Origin: Companilactobacillus pabuli
Lineage (GTDB): Bacteria > Bacillota > Bacilli > Lactobacillales > Lactobacillaceae
Assembly: GCF_014058425.1 (NCBI RefSeq)
Contig: NZ_CP049366.1
Location: 558,001-622,000, forward strand
DNA length: 64,000 nt
Direction of reading: 5' to 3'
Every line of letters begins with the position of its first letter. The stretch's first letter is position 1. Shown piece after piece: positions 1 through 8,884 of this stretch. The notes under the pieces were generated by a model, which searched no databases, was not told where the DNA came from, and worked only from the letters and a program-made list of their open reading frames with translations. The translations under genes and the position numbers were made by a program.

Positions 1-69
<69 letters not shown>

Positions 70-77
70 CTATATCT

Positions 78-165
78 GGAGAAGTACTCAAGTGGCTGAA
101 GAGGCGCCCCTGCTAAGGGTGTAGGTCGCGTAAGCGGCGCGAGGGTTCAAATCCCTCCTTCTCCG
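78..165 (+). tRNA. tRNA-Ser (GCT)
   Basis: Acceptor GGAGAAG pairs with CTTCTCC. The anticodon is GCT, a long class II variable arm is present, and the discriminator is G. Confidence 0.95.
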
Positions 166-172
166 TTAATAT

Positions 173-244
173 GACCCGTTGGTCAAGTGGTTAAGACACC
201 GCCCTTTCACGGCGGTAACATGAGTTCAAATCTCGTACGGGTCA
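173..244 (+). tRNA. tRNA-Glu (TTC)
   Basis: Acceptor GACCCGT pairs with ACGGGTC. The anticodon is TTC and the discriminator is A. Confidence 0.95.
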
Positions 245-295
245 TTGATGCATTAGCATCAAGAATTAATTAAATAGCATTACGTATTAAGCAAT

Positions 296-385
296 GGAGG
301 ATTACCCAAGTCCGGCTTAAGGGAACGGTCTTGAAAACCGTCAGGTCGCGAAAGCGGCGCGTGGGTTCGAATCCCACATCCTCCT
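296..385 (+). tRNA. tRNA-Ser (TGA)
   Basis: Acceptor GGAGGAT pairs with ATCCTCC. The anticodon is TGA with a long variable arm. The base at the discriminator position is T, whereas the other serine tRNA in this cluster has G. Confidence 0.94.
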
Positions 386-414
386 TAGTGGGTAGCATGT
401 GATATTTTTATTAT

Positions 415-488
<74 letters not shown>

Positions 489-511
489 TTTGTTTTGAAA
501 AAATTAAATTT

Positions 512-585
512 GGTTCCTTGGTCTAGTTGGTTAGGACGCCTGCCTGTCACGCAGGAGATCGCGGGTTCGATTCCCGCAGGGACCG
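512..585 (+). tRNA. tRNA-Asp (GTC)
   Basis: Acceptor GGTTCCT pairs with AGGGACC (one G-T pair). The anticodon is GTC and the discriminator is G. Confidence 0.95.
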
Positions 586-590
586 TTAAT

Positions 591-663
591 GGCTCGGTAG
601 CTCAGTTGGTAGAGCAATGGATTGAAGCTCCATGTGTCGGCGGTTCGATTCCGTCCCGCGCCA
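591..663 (+). tRNA. tRNA-Phe (GAA)
   Basis: The anticodon stem ATGGA/TCCAT encloses GAA. Acceptor GGCTCGG faces CCGCGCC with one T-C mismatch at pair 4-69; otherwise the cloverleaf is normal. Confidence 0.94.
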
Positions 664-667
664 TTTT

Positions 668-750
668 GGAGGGGTAGCGAAGTCTGGCTAAACGCGGCGG
701 ACTGTAAATCCGCTCCTTCGGGTTCGGTGGTTCGAATCCACTCCCCTCCA
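668..750 (+). tRNA. tRNA-Tyr (GTA)
   Basis: Acceptor GGAGGGG pairs with CCCCTCC. The anticodon is GTA, the variable arm is long (class II), and the discriminator is A. Confidence 0.95.
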
Positions 751-754
751 TATT

Positions 755-825
755 AGGGATATAGTTTAAAGGTAGAACTACGGTCTCCAAAACCGTCGGT
801 GTGGGTTCAATTCCTACTATCCCTG
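755..825 (+). tRNA. tRNA-Trp (CCA)
   Basis: Acceptor AGGGATA pairs with TATCCCT. The anticodon is CCA and the discriminator is G. Confidence 0.95.
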
Positions 826-842
826 TTTCTACCTTTTATCAT

Positions 843-916
843 GGCGGTATTGGTGAAGTGGTTAACACACCGGTTTGTGGCACCGGCACACGTGGGTTCG
901 ACTCCCACATACCGCC
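843..916 (+). tRNA. tRNA-His (GTG)
   Basis: The anticodon is GTG. The extra G at -1 faces discriminator C, the standard bacterial histidine identity pair. Confidence 0.95.
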
Positions 917-922
917 CTTTAT

Positions 923-994
923 TGGGTTATAGCCAAGCGGTAAGGCAACGGACTTTGACTCCGTCATGCGCTGGTTCGAATCCAGCTAACCCAA
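923..994 (+). tRNA. tRNA-Gln (TTG)
   Basis: Acceptor TGGGTTA pairs with TAACCCA. The anticodon is TTG and the discriminator is A. Confidence 0.95.
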
Positions 995-1014
995 TTGCTG
1001 TAAAAAAAGAATAT

Positions 1015-1085
<71 letters not shown>

Positions 1086-1119
1086 TTGGTTATGCTTAAG
1101 TAATCAGGCATAGAAATAT

Positions 1120-1203
1120 GCCGGTGTGGCGGAATTGGCAGACGCGCAGGATTCAAAATCCTGTTCCCACTAGGGAGTATCGGTTCGACCCCGATCACCG
1201 GTA
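1120..1203 (+). tRNA. tRNA-Leu (CAA)
   Basis: Acceptor GCCGGTG faces CACCGGT with a G-T first pair. The anticodon is CAA, the variable arm is long, and the discriminator is A. It is the last tRNA of the cluster. Confidence 0.95.
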
Positions 1204-1245
1204 TTGGATGGTTTTTAAAACCTTTTTTAAACCAAATATCAGTTA

Positions 1246-1284
1246 GCTCAAATTGTTGTTATATCAATGATTTGAGCTTTTTTT
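1246..1284 (+). terminator. Terminator of the tRNA cluster
   Basis: GCTCAAAT and ATTTGAGC form an 8-bp stem followed by seven T. It lies 42 bases after tRNA-Leu. Confidence 0.85.
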
Positions 1285-1357
1285 GTATCTCCGAATAATG
1301 GAACTTTTGAGTGTTTTTTGAGTTTCTGCACATATTTTGCACATAATTATATCTGAA

Positions 1358-1837
1358 TTAATTAATTTCAAAATGATCCACCATAACGGAGACAGCATTT
1401 TTACCATTGTATTTTAAATTGAAGGAATATTCATCGTGAACTTTAACTTTGCCATTAATGAAACCTTGAATAGTTATCTTGTTACCAATTTTAATGGTTT
1501 TATTAGTTTTAATAGTCGTGACGAAGTACTGATTGCTAGTCTTTAATGGAGTTAGTAGCAAATGATAATTGCTTTGATCATCAAGATAGATGTCCTTCAC
1601 GAAGAAATTTCTTAAAGTTAAGTTCATAAATAGTACATTACTGCTGTATTGTTCCATAGAAGTTATATCTAGCTCTTTAGAGATGTCTGGATACTTGTCT
1701 TTAGACTTTTTCTTATTAGATTGAGAAACGGCTTCTACGTCGCTTTTAAGGTTATTCTTTAAAGGATTAAAATTCTCTACAGTACAATCCGATAAAAAAA
1801 TGAGACTGGTAATTAAAGCAATCCTTTTTCGATTCAT
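1358..1837 (-). CDS. Hypothetical secreted protein, possible lipoprotein
   Basis: 159 aa of unknown function. The N-terminus (MNRKRIALITSLIFLSDC) is a basic start plus hydrophobic core ending in Cys-18, so it looks like a lipoprotein signal. However, Asp just before the cysteine is not normal for a lipobox, so lipidation is doubtful. A Lys/Ser-rich linker follows (about residues 30-50), then a probably beta-rich domain with the pattern expected of an OB-like fold (fold is inference). The start has a perfect AGGAGG ribosome site nine bases upstream. The gene stands alone between the tRNA cluster and a divergent TetR regulator, and I do not recognise its family. Confidence 0.65.
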   Translation of the reverse strand: MNRKRIALITSLIFLSDCTVENFNPLKNNLKSDVEAVSQSNKKKSKDKYPDISKELDITSMEQYSSNVLFMNLTLRNFFVKDIYLDDQSNYHLLLTPLKTSNQYFVTTIKTNKTIKIGNKITIQGFINGKVKVHDEYSFNLKYNGKNAVSVMVDHFEIN

Positions 1838-2052
1838 GACGGCCTCCTAAAACGTATCTACGATTAGTATAATTCTTTGATTATGCTGACATATAGGTAA
1901 AAGGGTAGCTAATTGTTTATGTTTGATAAATATATATTTATTGCTTAATCAATTAATATAATGATTTAAATTCAATTATTGCCCTTATTTGGTATCTAAA
2001 AAAATTGTGGCTTGTTAAGATGATTATGAAAAACGGGAAGGAAAACACGCCA

Positions 2053-2553
2053 ATGTCTTTAACCAAACAACATTTGATTGAAACTATTTATCAAGAATTT
2101 TCTAGTCGTCGTATTGAAAAATTTACTCTAGTGGAATTGTCTCAAAAAGCTACTGTTTGTCGGAGTACAATTTATAATAATTTTGGCAGTTTAGAATATG
2201 TGTATAAAGATCTGATTGAGAAAGTTATTCTTAAAGAGATCACACGTGATTGCCAATCATATGAAGAATTGATCAAAAATCTAGTTACCTATATTTACGA
2301 CAACAAGATGCTTTGTTTGAATTTGTACCGCCAAACTGTTCCTTTTATTAATCAAGAACACGTTCATCGCCAAATAATGGAAGATTTCGGTAAAGTGTTG
2401 ATTCAATACAATCAGGAAAAGGTAATTAGTAAGGTGGCTTTGGATGCATTTATCTTAATGCTAAGGAAGCAATTCGATAATAATTTAAAAACTAATCAAA
2501 TTGAAATGATTGATATTTTAGTAAAATATGGACATTTTTTGTTTAATGTATAA
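2053..2553 (+). CDS. TetR/AcrR-family transcriptional regulator
   Basis: 166 aa DNA-binding repressor type. Residues about 8-50 form the TetR N-terminal helix-turn-helix, with the recognisable run ATVCRSTIYNNFGS. The helical C-terminal part is the presumed ligand/dimer domain; its ligand cannot be read from sequence. I take the ATG at 2053 because an AAGGA site precedes it. The reading frame is open back to 2005, and starts at 2005 or 2026 are possible. No obvious target operon is adjacent: the next gene is an acetyltransferase with its own promoter. The protein ends in a short aromatic-rich tail (KYGHFLFNV). Confidence 0.8.
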   Translation: MSLTKQHLIETIYQEFSSRRIEKFTLVELSQKATVCRSTIYNNFGSLEYVYKDLIEKVILKEITRDCQSYEELIKNLVTYIYDNKMLCLNLYRQTVPFINQEHVHRQIMEDFGKVLIQYNQEKVISKVALDAFILMLRKQFDNNLKTNQIEMIDILVKYGHFLFNV

Positions 2554-2731
2554 AATTGGACATTTTCAGAAAAATGTAGATTCTCAGATGAAAATGAACA
2601 CGTTAAAATATATTTGTAATCAGGAATGATTATAAAAAAAATAAAGAGGAGAATTGTGGGAGTAATTTTATGAATAAAAAAAAACAATGATTCGTTGTGG
2701 GGTCATTGTTTTAGTGCGTCTATTTTCACAT

Positions 2732-2759
2732 TTGAGATTATTATTAAATCATGTATTAT
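2732..2759 (+). promoter_or_regulatory. Promoter of the GNAT gene
   Basis: TTGAGA, 16 bases, TATTAT, placed 20 bases before the start codon of the acetyltransferase. Confidence 0.6.
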
Positions 2760-2778
2760 ATATACTTGAGGTGAAAAA

Positions 2779-3345
2779 ATGTTTAGAAATGCTAAAGAGG
2801 AAGATGCAGATCAGATATTGCCAATTTTGTTCCAAATCTTTGATGAAATGGAATTAGATGTTTTCAAAAAAGTTGGCGACGAAAAGATGGCTCAAGTTAT
2901 TAAAGAAGGCTTTTTCCAACCAGGTTATCGCTATGGATTGGATAATATCTTAGTTAATGAGATCGATGGCAAAGTAGTAGCAATTATGGTCGGTTATCCA
3001 GAAGAAGCAGAAGACACAATTGACGAACCTTTGAAGAAGATTATGCACAAGTATGGTATCAAAGAAGATAACTTATTTGGAGATAAGGAAGCTTGGCCTG
3101 GTGAATGGTATTTGGATTCATTTGCGGTTGCTCCAGAATTCCAAGGTAAAGGTATCGGAACTGCAACTATGGAACATTTTATTGAAGTGATCCGTGAACG
3201 TGGTGAAAAAATCCTAAGTTTAAATGTTGATGTTGATAATGCACCTGCCAGACATGTTTATGACAAAACTGGTTTCAAACAAGTTGGACAATTATATATC
3301 GGTAGTCATTTGTATGACCACATGCAATATGATTTAACTAAATAA
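2779..3345 (+). CDS. GNAT-family N-acetyltransferase
   Basis: 188 aa cytoplasmic acetyltransferase of unknown substrate. The acetyl-CoA pyrophosphate loop is clear at residues 122-127 (QGKGIG) after a beta-4 strand (LDSFAVAPEF). The later motif with HVYDKTGF (about 156-163) is the usual GNAT C-terminal segment. A GAGGTGA ribosome site precedes the ATG. It is a single gene with its own promoter and a bidirectional terminator shared with the convergent gene at 3375. Confidence 0.85.
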   Translation: MFRNAKEEDADQILPILFQIFDEMELDVFKKVGDEKMAQVIKEGFFQPGYRYGLDNILVNEIDGKVVAIMVGYPEEAEDTIDEPLKKIMHKYGIKEDNLFGDKEAWPGEWYLDSFAVAPEFQGKGIGTATMEHFIEVIRERGEKILSLNVDVDNAPARHVYDKTGFKQVGQLYIGSHLYDHMQYDLTK

Positions 3346-3378
3346 AGACCCTTCCTTTAAATAGGAAAGGTCTTTTAT
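3344..3378. terminator. Bidirectional terminator
   Basis: AAAGACC-TTCCT and AGGAA-GGTCTTT form a stem with A and T runs on both sides, between convergent genes. Confidence 0.8.
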
Positions 3379-3914
3379 TTGTTAAAATTATTTAGGTAAG
3401 GCATTTTAGATTTTAAGCCTAAATTATCTAGATCAGTTTTTGGTGCTAAAGTAGGTAGTTTAATGTATTTATCTAAAAAGATGGCTAATAAAGTACTCAT
3501 TGGACCGTCATCCAAATTGCTAAATGATAATTCTAATCCAGGATGTCCCTGGCTTAAAATAGTCGGTTGAACTTGCAAAACTTCTTTACCAGCTTGAGTT
3601 ACGTGATAATTAGACTCGACCAAGTTACCGACGACACTCCAATTAACTTTGCTCAAATAGACAAACTTTAAGTCGATCATTGGCAATGCATTGATAGTAG
3701 CTTTTTCTTCACCGTTGATTTTAATAGAGTAAATTTTTAGAAAGTTATTTTTTAAACTTATTTCACCAATTAACGTATTTAAACGATTATATAATTTGAT
3801 CAAGAAAGGATTGTCTTTGTCGCGTGAGGCTATAAAGACGGTTTCTTTACTTTGATTGGCAATGACTAAAATGTTGCCAACTGCCAAATCTGCTTTACGA
3901 ATATAAAGCTCCAT
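3375..3914 (-). CDS. LURP-one-related/YxjI-like protein
   Basis: 179 aa. The sequence resembles the LURP-one-related (Tubby-like barrel) family common in Firmicutes: a run of alternating short beta strands (MELYIRKADLAVGN, FLIKLYNRLNTLIGEI, FLKIYSIKIN) and no catalytic motif. The role is unknown; the related fold is linked to membrane or lipid contact, but nothing here shows that. There is no signal peptide. It starts two bases after the stop of the HAD phosphatase gene on the same strand, so the two form an operon. The family assignment is moderate. Confidence 0.55.
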   Translation of the reverse strand: MELYIRKADLAVGNILVIANQSKETVFIASRDKDNPFLIKLYNRLNTLIGEISLKNNFLKIYSIKINGEEKATINALPMIDLKFVYLSKVNWSVVGNLVESNYHVTQAGKEVLQVQPTILSQGHPGLELSFSNLDDGPMSTLLAIFLDKYIKLPTLAPKTDLDNLGLKSKMPYLNNFNK

Positions 3915-3916
3915 GG

Positions 3917-4792
3917 TTAATCCTGCTTTTGGTCCTCAATCGTTTTTTCTATGATTTGAGCTACGCCATCGTTGGCATTATTGTCAGTTTCAACTTGGGC
4001 GATTTCCTTAATGGCTGGAATAGCGTTTTTCATAGCTACGCCGACTCCAGCATCTCTGATCATGGAATAATCGTTTAAATTATCTCCAATTGCCATAATT
4101 TCATCGGGTGAGATATTACGTTTTTTGGCATATTGTAGAAGAGCAATTCCTTTTTGGGCATCGACACTATTAACTTCAACGTTATTAGGGGATGAGGAAG
4201 TGACAACTACGTCTTTAATTTTTTTGGTGATTTCTTTTTTCATAGGAGCAAGTACTCTATGTTGATGTTCATTGAAACCAATCAATTTCATGATTTTGAA
4301 GGATTTATCATTGAAGATATGGTCATAACTGTCTACGAAGTTCATTGGCATCATTTTGACGCGTTCTTGAGTATCTCTTAAGGCTTGTTTGAAAGAAGTG
4401 CCAGGGTTTAATTTTACTAGTAAATTAGCCAAGTTATTGACTCTAGCCTCGCGGTCGTTTGAAAAAATTCCCTTATCAGTAACGACTTCAAAATAAACAC
4501 CATATTTATGAAAGTAGTCAACGACTTTATTTTGAGATTCTGCTGAAATCGGATTGCTAGAAATCAATTTTTCATTGCTGTCAAAGACTTCAGCTCCGTT
4601 TAAAGTAATATATCCTGGATGAACTTGATTTCTTAAAAATGGTTTGGCCTCACTCAAACCACGGCCGGTAGCAATTAGAAATTCGATGCCAGTCTTTTGT
4701 GCATCCTTGATTGCTTGGATGTTACGATCTGAAACCTCCATCTTTTCGTTTAGTAAAGTACCATCCATATCGGATGCGATTAATTTAATCAT
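3917..4792 (-). CDS. Cof-type HAD-superfamily sugar phosphatase
   Basis: 291 aa, typical length for Cof/YidA hydrolases, which remove phosphate from sugar phosphates or other small metabolites in the cytoplasm. Motif I DMDGTLL is at residues 8-14 (Asp-8 nucleophile, Asp-10 acid). Motif IV GDNLND is at 236-241 (Mg2+ binding). The C2-type cap lies between. The start codon follows a GGAGGA site. It is the first gene of a two-gene operon with the LURP-one-like gene. The substrate is unknown. A second, distant Cof paralogue lies at 61021-61812. Confidence 0.88.
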   Translation of the reverse strand: MIKLIASDMDGTLLNEKMEVSDRNIQAIKDAQKTGIEFLIATGRGLSEAKPFLRNQVHPGYITLNGAEVFDSNEKLISSNPISAESQNKVVDYFHKYGVYFEVVTDKGIFSNDREARVNNLANLLVKLNPGTSFKQALRDTQERVKMMPMNFVDSYDHIFNDKSFKIMKLIGFNEHQHRVLAPMKKEITKKIKDVVVTSSSPNNVEVNSVDAQKGIALLQYAKKRNISPDEIMAIGDNLNDYSMIRDAGVGVAMKNAIPAIKEIAQVETDNNANDGVAQIIEKTIEDQKQD

Positions 4793-4875
4793 AAAGTTTC
4801 CTCCGAATGCGTTATGCTATAAGTGAATGTTACCATATTTTATGGCATTATATATCAAAACAGGTAGGTGTAAAT

Positions 4876-5574
4876 TTGAAAACCTTAATAAATAATGATT
4901 GGCAAGAAGTTTTGAATGGTGAATTTGACAAACCGTATTATGAAAAGCTTCGCGAATTTCTAGTAGAAGAATATAATACGCAAACTATTTATCCAGAGAT
5001 GCACCACATTTATCAGGCTTTTGAGTGGACTCCCTTTTCAAAGACGAAGGTTGTCATTTTAGGACAAGATCCTTATCATGAACCAAATCAAGCAATTGGT
5101 TGTAGTTTTGCCGTTCAACCGGGTGTAACGATTCCACCATCATTGCGTAATATTTACAAGGAATTACAAGATGATTTGGGTTGTACACCAGTTAATCACG
5201 GTTATTTGAAATCTTGGGCTACTCAAGGAGTTTTATTGCTCAACTCGGTTCTCACAGTGAGAAGAGGTCAAGCTAACTCTCATAAGGGTAAAGGCTGGGA
5301 ACAGTTAACCGATTATGCTATCAAGGCCTTGTCAGAACGTGGCAAAGTTGTCTTTATTTTATGGGGAAATGCTGCTAAGAGTAAAATTCCCTTGATTGAT
5401 CAATCGAAGAATACAATTATTTCTTCAACGCATCCGAGCCCATTTGCTGCTAGATATGGATTTTTTGGCTCCAAACCATTTTCTAAGGCAAATCAAGCGC
5501 TTTTAAACTATAATGAAAAAGAAATCAATTGGCAGTTACCTGAACGTGCTGATGATGAAATGGAGGAAAAGTAA
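4876..5574 (+). CDS. ung: Uracil-DNA glycosylase
   Basis: 232 aa family 1 UDG; it removes uracil from DNA as the first step of base excision repair. The water-activating motif GQDPYH is at residues 63-68 (Asp-65 catalytic). The minor-groove loop HPSPFAAR is at 186-193 (His-186 catalytic). The start is TTG at 4876, chosen for the AGGTAGG site seven bases upstream. An in-frame ATG at 4807 would add 23 residues with no ribosome site. The stop codon shares one base with the pta start, so the two are co-transcribed. Confidence 0.95.
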   Translation: MKTLINNDWQEVLNGEFDKPYYEKLREFLVEEYNTQTIYPEMHHIYQAFEWTPFSKTKVVILGQDPYHEPNQAIGCSFAVQPGVTIPPSLRNIYKELQDDLGCTPVNHGYLKSWATQGVLLLNSVLTVRRGQANSHKGKGWEQLTDYAIKALSERGKVVFILWGNAAKSKIPLIDQSKNTIISSTHPSPFAARYGFFGSKPFSKANQALLNYNEKEINWQLPERADDEMEEK

Positions 5575-6542
5575 TGGATTTATTTGAAAGTCTCAAAAGT
5601 AAGATTAATGGAAAGGATTTAACAATTGTTTTCCCAGAAGGTGAAGAACCTAGAATTTTAGGTGCTGCCGTTCGTTTAGTTAAAGAAAATGTTCTTAAAC
5701 CTATTTTAATTGGTAGCCAAGAAGAAATCGATAAGGTTGCTGACGAAAAATCATTTGATATTTCTGGTATTGAAATTATTGATCCTAAAAATTATGCTGA
5801 CTTCGACACAATGGTTGAAAAATTTGTTGAACGTCGTAAAGGTAAGAATACTAAAGAACAAGCTGAAAAAATGCTTCTAGATAACAACTATTTTGGAACA
5901 ATGCTAGTTTATATGGACAAAGCTGACGGGATGGTTTCTGGTGCCATTCATTCAACTGGTGACACTGTTCGTCCAGCTCTTCAAATCGTTAAAACAGCTC
6001 CTGGTAATTCAAGAATCAGTGGTTCATTCATCATGCAAAAAGGTGAAGAACGTTATATGTTCGCTGATTGTGCTATTAATATTAATCCTAATGCTCAAGA
6101 ATTAGCTGAAATTGCCGTTCAAACAGCTAAAGATGCTAAGTTATTTGATATCGACCCTAAAGTTGCTATGTTGAGCTTTTCAACTAAGGGTAGTGCAAAG
6201 AGTGATGAGGTTACAAAAGTTGCCGAAGCCACAAAGATTGCCCATGAATTAGCACCTGATTTAGCACTTGATGGTGAATTACAATTTGATGCTGCTTTTG
6301 TACCTAGTGTTGGTGCCCAAAAGGCTCCAGATTCTAAGGTTGCTGGACATGCAAATGTCTTTGTCTTTCCAGATCTTCAATCAGGAAATATTGGTTACAA
6401 GATTGCTCAAAGATTTGGTGGTTTTGAAGCCATTGGACCTATTTTACAAGGTCTTGCTAAGCCAATTTCTGATTTGTCACGTGGTTGCAATGAAGAAGAT
6501 GTCTATAAGTCAGCTATTTTGACAGCAGCTTTGGCATTATAG
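5574..6542 (+). CDS. pta: Phosphate acetyltransferase
   Basis: 322 aa. It converts acetyl-CoA and phosphate to acetyl phosphate and CoA; with acetate kinase (29070-30266) this yields ATP from acetyl-CoA. The whole length fits the short Pta form without an N-terminal regulatory domain. Family motifs include VSGAIHSTGDTVRPALQI, the AMLSFSTKGSAKSDEV segment and LQFDAAFVPSVG. A GGAGG site lies in the end of ung, and the start overlaps the ung stop by one base. It is second in the ung-pta-tsaE-GNAT run. Confidence 0.95.
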   Translation: MDLFESLKSKINGKDLTIVFPEGEEPRILGAAVRLVKENVLKPILIGSQEEIDKVADEKSFDISGIEIIDPKNYADFDTMVEKFVERRKGKNTKEQAEKMLLDNNYFGTMLVYMDKADGMVSGAIHSTGDTVRPALQIVKTAPGNSRISGSFIMQKGEERYMFADCAININPNAQELAEIAVQTAKDAKLFDIDPKVAMLSFSTKGSAKSDEVTKVAEATKIAHELAPDLALDGELQFDAAFVPSVGAQKAPDSKVAGHANVFVFPDLQSGNIGYKIAQRFGGFEAIGPILQGLAKPISDLSRGCNEEDVYKSAILTAALAL

Positions 6543-6557
6543 AATTAAGGAGAAATT

Positions 6558-7016
6558 ATGCTTGAATATCAAGTAACGACCCATTCATACGAAGAAACTG
6601 AAGATTTGGGTGAAAAGTTAGCGAAATTACTAAAACCAAGTGATGTTGTAGTCTTAAATGGTGATTTAGGCGTAGGAAAAACTACATTGACTCGAGGACT
6701 GGCTAGAGGATTAGGCATTAAACGTAATGTAAAAAGTCCTACATTTACTTTAATTCGTGAATATAAAGATGGCAGAATTCCTCTGTATCATATGGACGCC
6801 TATCGCCTAGAAAGTAGTCCTGATGAAGATTTAGGCTTCGATGAGTATTTTAATGGCGATGGTATAACAATGGTTGAATGGCCCCAGTTTATTAAAGACG
6901 AGATTCCTGATGACCATTTAACGATTAATATTGAACGTTTATCTGATACAGATCGCCAAGTTACTTTTAAATTACATGGCGATAAATTTGATCAGCGAGG
7001 TTTTGACCAATTATGA
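6558..7016 (+). CDS. tsaE: tRNA N6-threonylcarbamoyladenosine ATPase TsaE
   Basis: 152 aa P-loop ATPase that works with TsaB and TsaD to transfer threonylcarbamoyl to A37 of ANN-decoding tRNAs. The Walker A loop GDLGVGKT is at residues 35-42. The conserved SPTFTLIREY and later VEWP motifs of the family are present. An AAGGAG site precedes the ATG. It lies 15 bases after pta and overlaps the next GNAT gene by four bases (ATGA). In many Firmicutes tsaE sits beside tsaB and rimI; here only a GNAT follows. Confidence 0.93.
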   Translation: MLEYQVTTHSYEETEDLGEKLAKLLKPSDVVVLNGDLGVGKTTLTRGLARGLGIKRNVKSPTFTLIREYKDGRIPLYHMDAYRLESSPDEDLGFDEYFNGDGITMVEWPQFIKDEIPDDHLTINIERLSDTDRQVTFKLHGDKFDQRGFDQL

Positions 7017-7480
7017 GCCAACAACTAAAATTACGTGAAGCTATTCCTAAAGATGCTCAAAATTTATTGAATTTTTTGAAAAAGGTCAGTCAACAAAGTG
7101 ACTTTATTTCGTTTGATGATATACAATCGACTGCAGTTCGGGATGAAGAGATTTCTTTAGATGCAATTTTCCAATCAGAGTACGATGAGTTGATCATAGC
7201 GGTTTTAGATGACGAGATTATTGGATATTGTCGCCTAGAAAGAATTGATGCTCAAAAGGCCGAATTTGGCGTCGTGGTCGATAAAGAATTTTGGAACAAT
7301 GGAATTGCCTCTTATTTGCTAGAAGAAGCAATCGATTGGGCCAATGCTTCACCGCTAGAAAAATTAGTTTTAGAAGTATACAAAAATAACCCAGCCGCAA
7401 TTCATATTTATCAAAAATATGGATTTACAACTGAGTTAACAAAAGATAAAACGATAGTAATGACAAAGATGGTTAAGTAA
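7013..7480 (+). CDS. GNAT-family N-acetyltransferase
   Basis: 155 aa. The acetyl-CoA site appears as KEFWNNGIASYLLEEAI around residue 90, and the C-terminal GNAT motif as NNPAAIHIYQKYGF. The substrate is unknown; its place after tsaE recalls RimI, but the sequence looks like a general GNAT and not the short RimI type. It is translationally coupled to tsaE (ATGA overlap) and its 3' end overlaps the convergent exonuclease gene by eight bases. Confidence 0.82.
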   Translation: MSQQLKLREAIPKDAQNLLNFLKKVSQQSDFISFDDIQSTAVRDEEISLDAIFQSEYDELIIAVLDDEIIGYCRLERIDAQKAEFGVVVDKEFWNNGIASYLLEEAIDWANASPLEKLVLEVYKNNPAAIHIYQKYGFTTELTKDKTIVMTKMVK

Positions 7481-8006
7481 GCTTAATCATCTTTTTTATT
7501 TGTTCAGTTCCAAATTCTTGTTCTGTTTTGAGCAAGATTTCAGCACAGGCCACACTATCAGCTAAAGCGTTATGGTGATTTTTTAAATCGATATTTAAGG
7601 CTTTCGAAACAGTATTTAGTTTGTGATTAGGAAAGTCGGGGTAAAATTTGCGACTCGTTCTCAAAGTATCTATCGTTAAGTATTTTGGAGCCATAATGCC
7701 ATAATTAGTTAAGGTGTTTTTTAAAACGCTGTTATCAAAACTAGCATTGTGCGCTGCAACGAGGTGACTATTGTCAAAGAGTGGTTCAATGTGAGGCCAA
7801 ACTTGATCAAAAGTTGGTGCATCTTGAACATCTTGAGGTGTTATGTGGTGGATTTGAATGTTACGTGGACTGAAGACTTCTCTTGGATTGATCAGCGTAT
7901 AAAAACTATCCACGATTTTGTTTTCTCGCACGAGTACTAAGGCTAATGAACAAGCACTAGAACGTTTGCCGTTAGCCGTTTCAAAATCCATGGCGACGAA
8001 ATTCAT
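7473..8006 (-). CDS. DEDDh-type 3'-5' exonuclease
   Basis: 177 aa DnaQ/epsilon-like exonuclease. Exo I is DFET (residues 7-10), Exo II is the HNASFDNSVL segment, and Exo III is HNALADSVACAEIL with the DEDDh histidine. There is no polymerase domain, so it is a stand-alone nuclease; the role in DNA repair or RNA processing is not determined. It is separated from the upstream exonuclease III gene by three bases, so the two nucleases form an operon. The 3' end overlaps the facing GNAT gene. Confidence 0.85.
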   Translation of the reverse strand: MNFVAMDFETANGKRSSACSLALVLVRENKIVDSFYTLINPREVFSPRNIQIHHITPQDVQDAPTFDQVWPHIEPLFDNSHLVAAHNASFDNSVLKNTLTNYGIMAPKYLTIDTLRTSRKFYPDFPNHKLNTVSKALNIDLKNHHNALADSVACAEILLKTEQEFGTEQIKKMIKLT

Positions 8007-8009
8007 AGA

Positions 8010-8771
8010 TTATTCTCCTTTAATATTAAGGTCTAATTCAATTGGGCAATGATCTGATCCGTAGATGTCGGTTAAAATATCGGCATTTTGAATCAATTGT
8101 TGACCATTTTTAGAAACGACAAAATAATCGATTCTCCACCCAGCGTTATTTTTACGAGCATTAAAACGATAACTCCACCATGAATATTTAATTTCTTCTG
8201 GGTGAAGTAATCTAAAACTATCGATAAAGCCGCTATCGAGAAGTTGACTAAATTTATCACGTTCTTGGTCAGAAAAACCAGGATTCTTGTGATTAGTCTT
8301 GGGGTTCTTTAAATCGATTTCCTCATGGGCAACGTTTAAGTCGCCACAAAGAATTACGGGTTTATCGGCTGATAATTGTAACATATATTTACGCAATGCA
8401 TCGTCATAACGCATCCGATAATCGACACGCTTTAATTTTGGTTGTGAGTTAGGTGTATAGCTATTGATTAAATAAAAATCAGGGAATTCTAAGGTTATCG
8501 TGCGTCCTTCATCATCAAATTCTTCGATACCTAAACCTTGTTTAAAAGAAATTGGTTCAGTTTTTGAAAAAATTGCCGTTCCAGAATAACCTTTTTTCTT
8601 AGCGTAAAAGAAGTATTGATGATAACCAGGTAGGTCAAGATCTAGTTGTCCCTCTTGCATCTTAGTCTCTTGAATGCTGAAAACATCAGCATTTAATTGT
8701 TGAAAAGTAGGAACGAAATTTTTTTTGACGACAGCACGTAAACCGTTTACATTCCAAGAAATTAGTTTCAT
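8010..8771 (-). CDS. xth: Exodeoxyribonuclease III
   Basis: 253 aa AP endonuclease/3'-5' exonuclease of the EEP fold, acting on abasic sites in base excision repair, the same pathway as Ung nearby. Motifs in order: WNVNGLRA (residues 6-13), the metal-binding Glu in IQETKM, CGDLNVAH, and the C-terminal GSDHCPIEL (His catalytic). I start at the ATG at 8771, which has a GAGGTGA ribosome site. A GTG nine bases upstream lies inside that site and is unlikely. It forms an operon with the DEDDh exonuclease. Confidence 0.93.
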   Translation of the reverse strand: MKLISWNVNGLRAVVKKNFVPTFQQLNADVFSIQETKMQEGQLDLDLPGYHQYFFYAKKKGYSGTAIFSKTEPISFKQGLGIEEFDDEGRTITLEFPDFYLINSYTPNSQPKLKRVDYRMRYDDALRKYMLQLSADKPVILCGDLNVAHEEIDLKNPKTNHKNPGFSDQERDKFSQLLDSGFIDSFRLLHPEEIKYSWWSYRFNARKNNAGWRIDYFVVSKNGQQLIQNADILTDIYGSDHCPIELDLNIKGE

Positions 8772-8884
8772 TAAAATCACCTCGGCATAATTATAGCATT
8801 ATTGGGATGCCTGTTTGGTCGTTTAGTAACTAACTATGTGATAAAATTAGACGTAAGTCTTAGTAACATAAAGGATGATGAATA

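Noticed and set aside
2682-2712. Hairpin AAACAATGA/TCATTGTTT between the TetR and GNAT genes
   Set aside because: Its T-run is on the minus strand, where no gene leads into it; on the plus strand it has only a short T-run, so I do not call a terminator.
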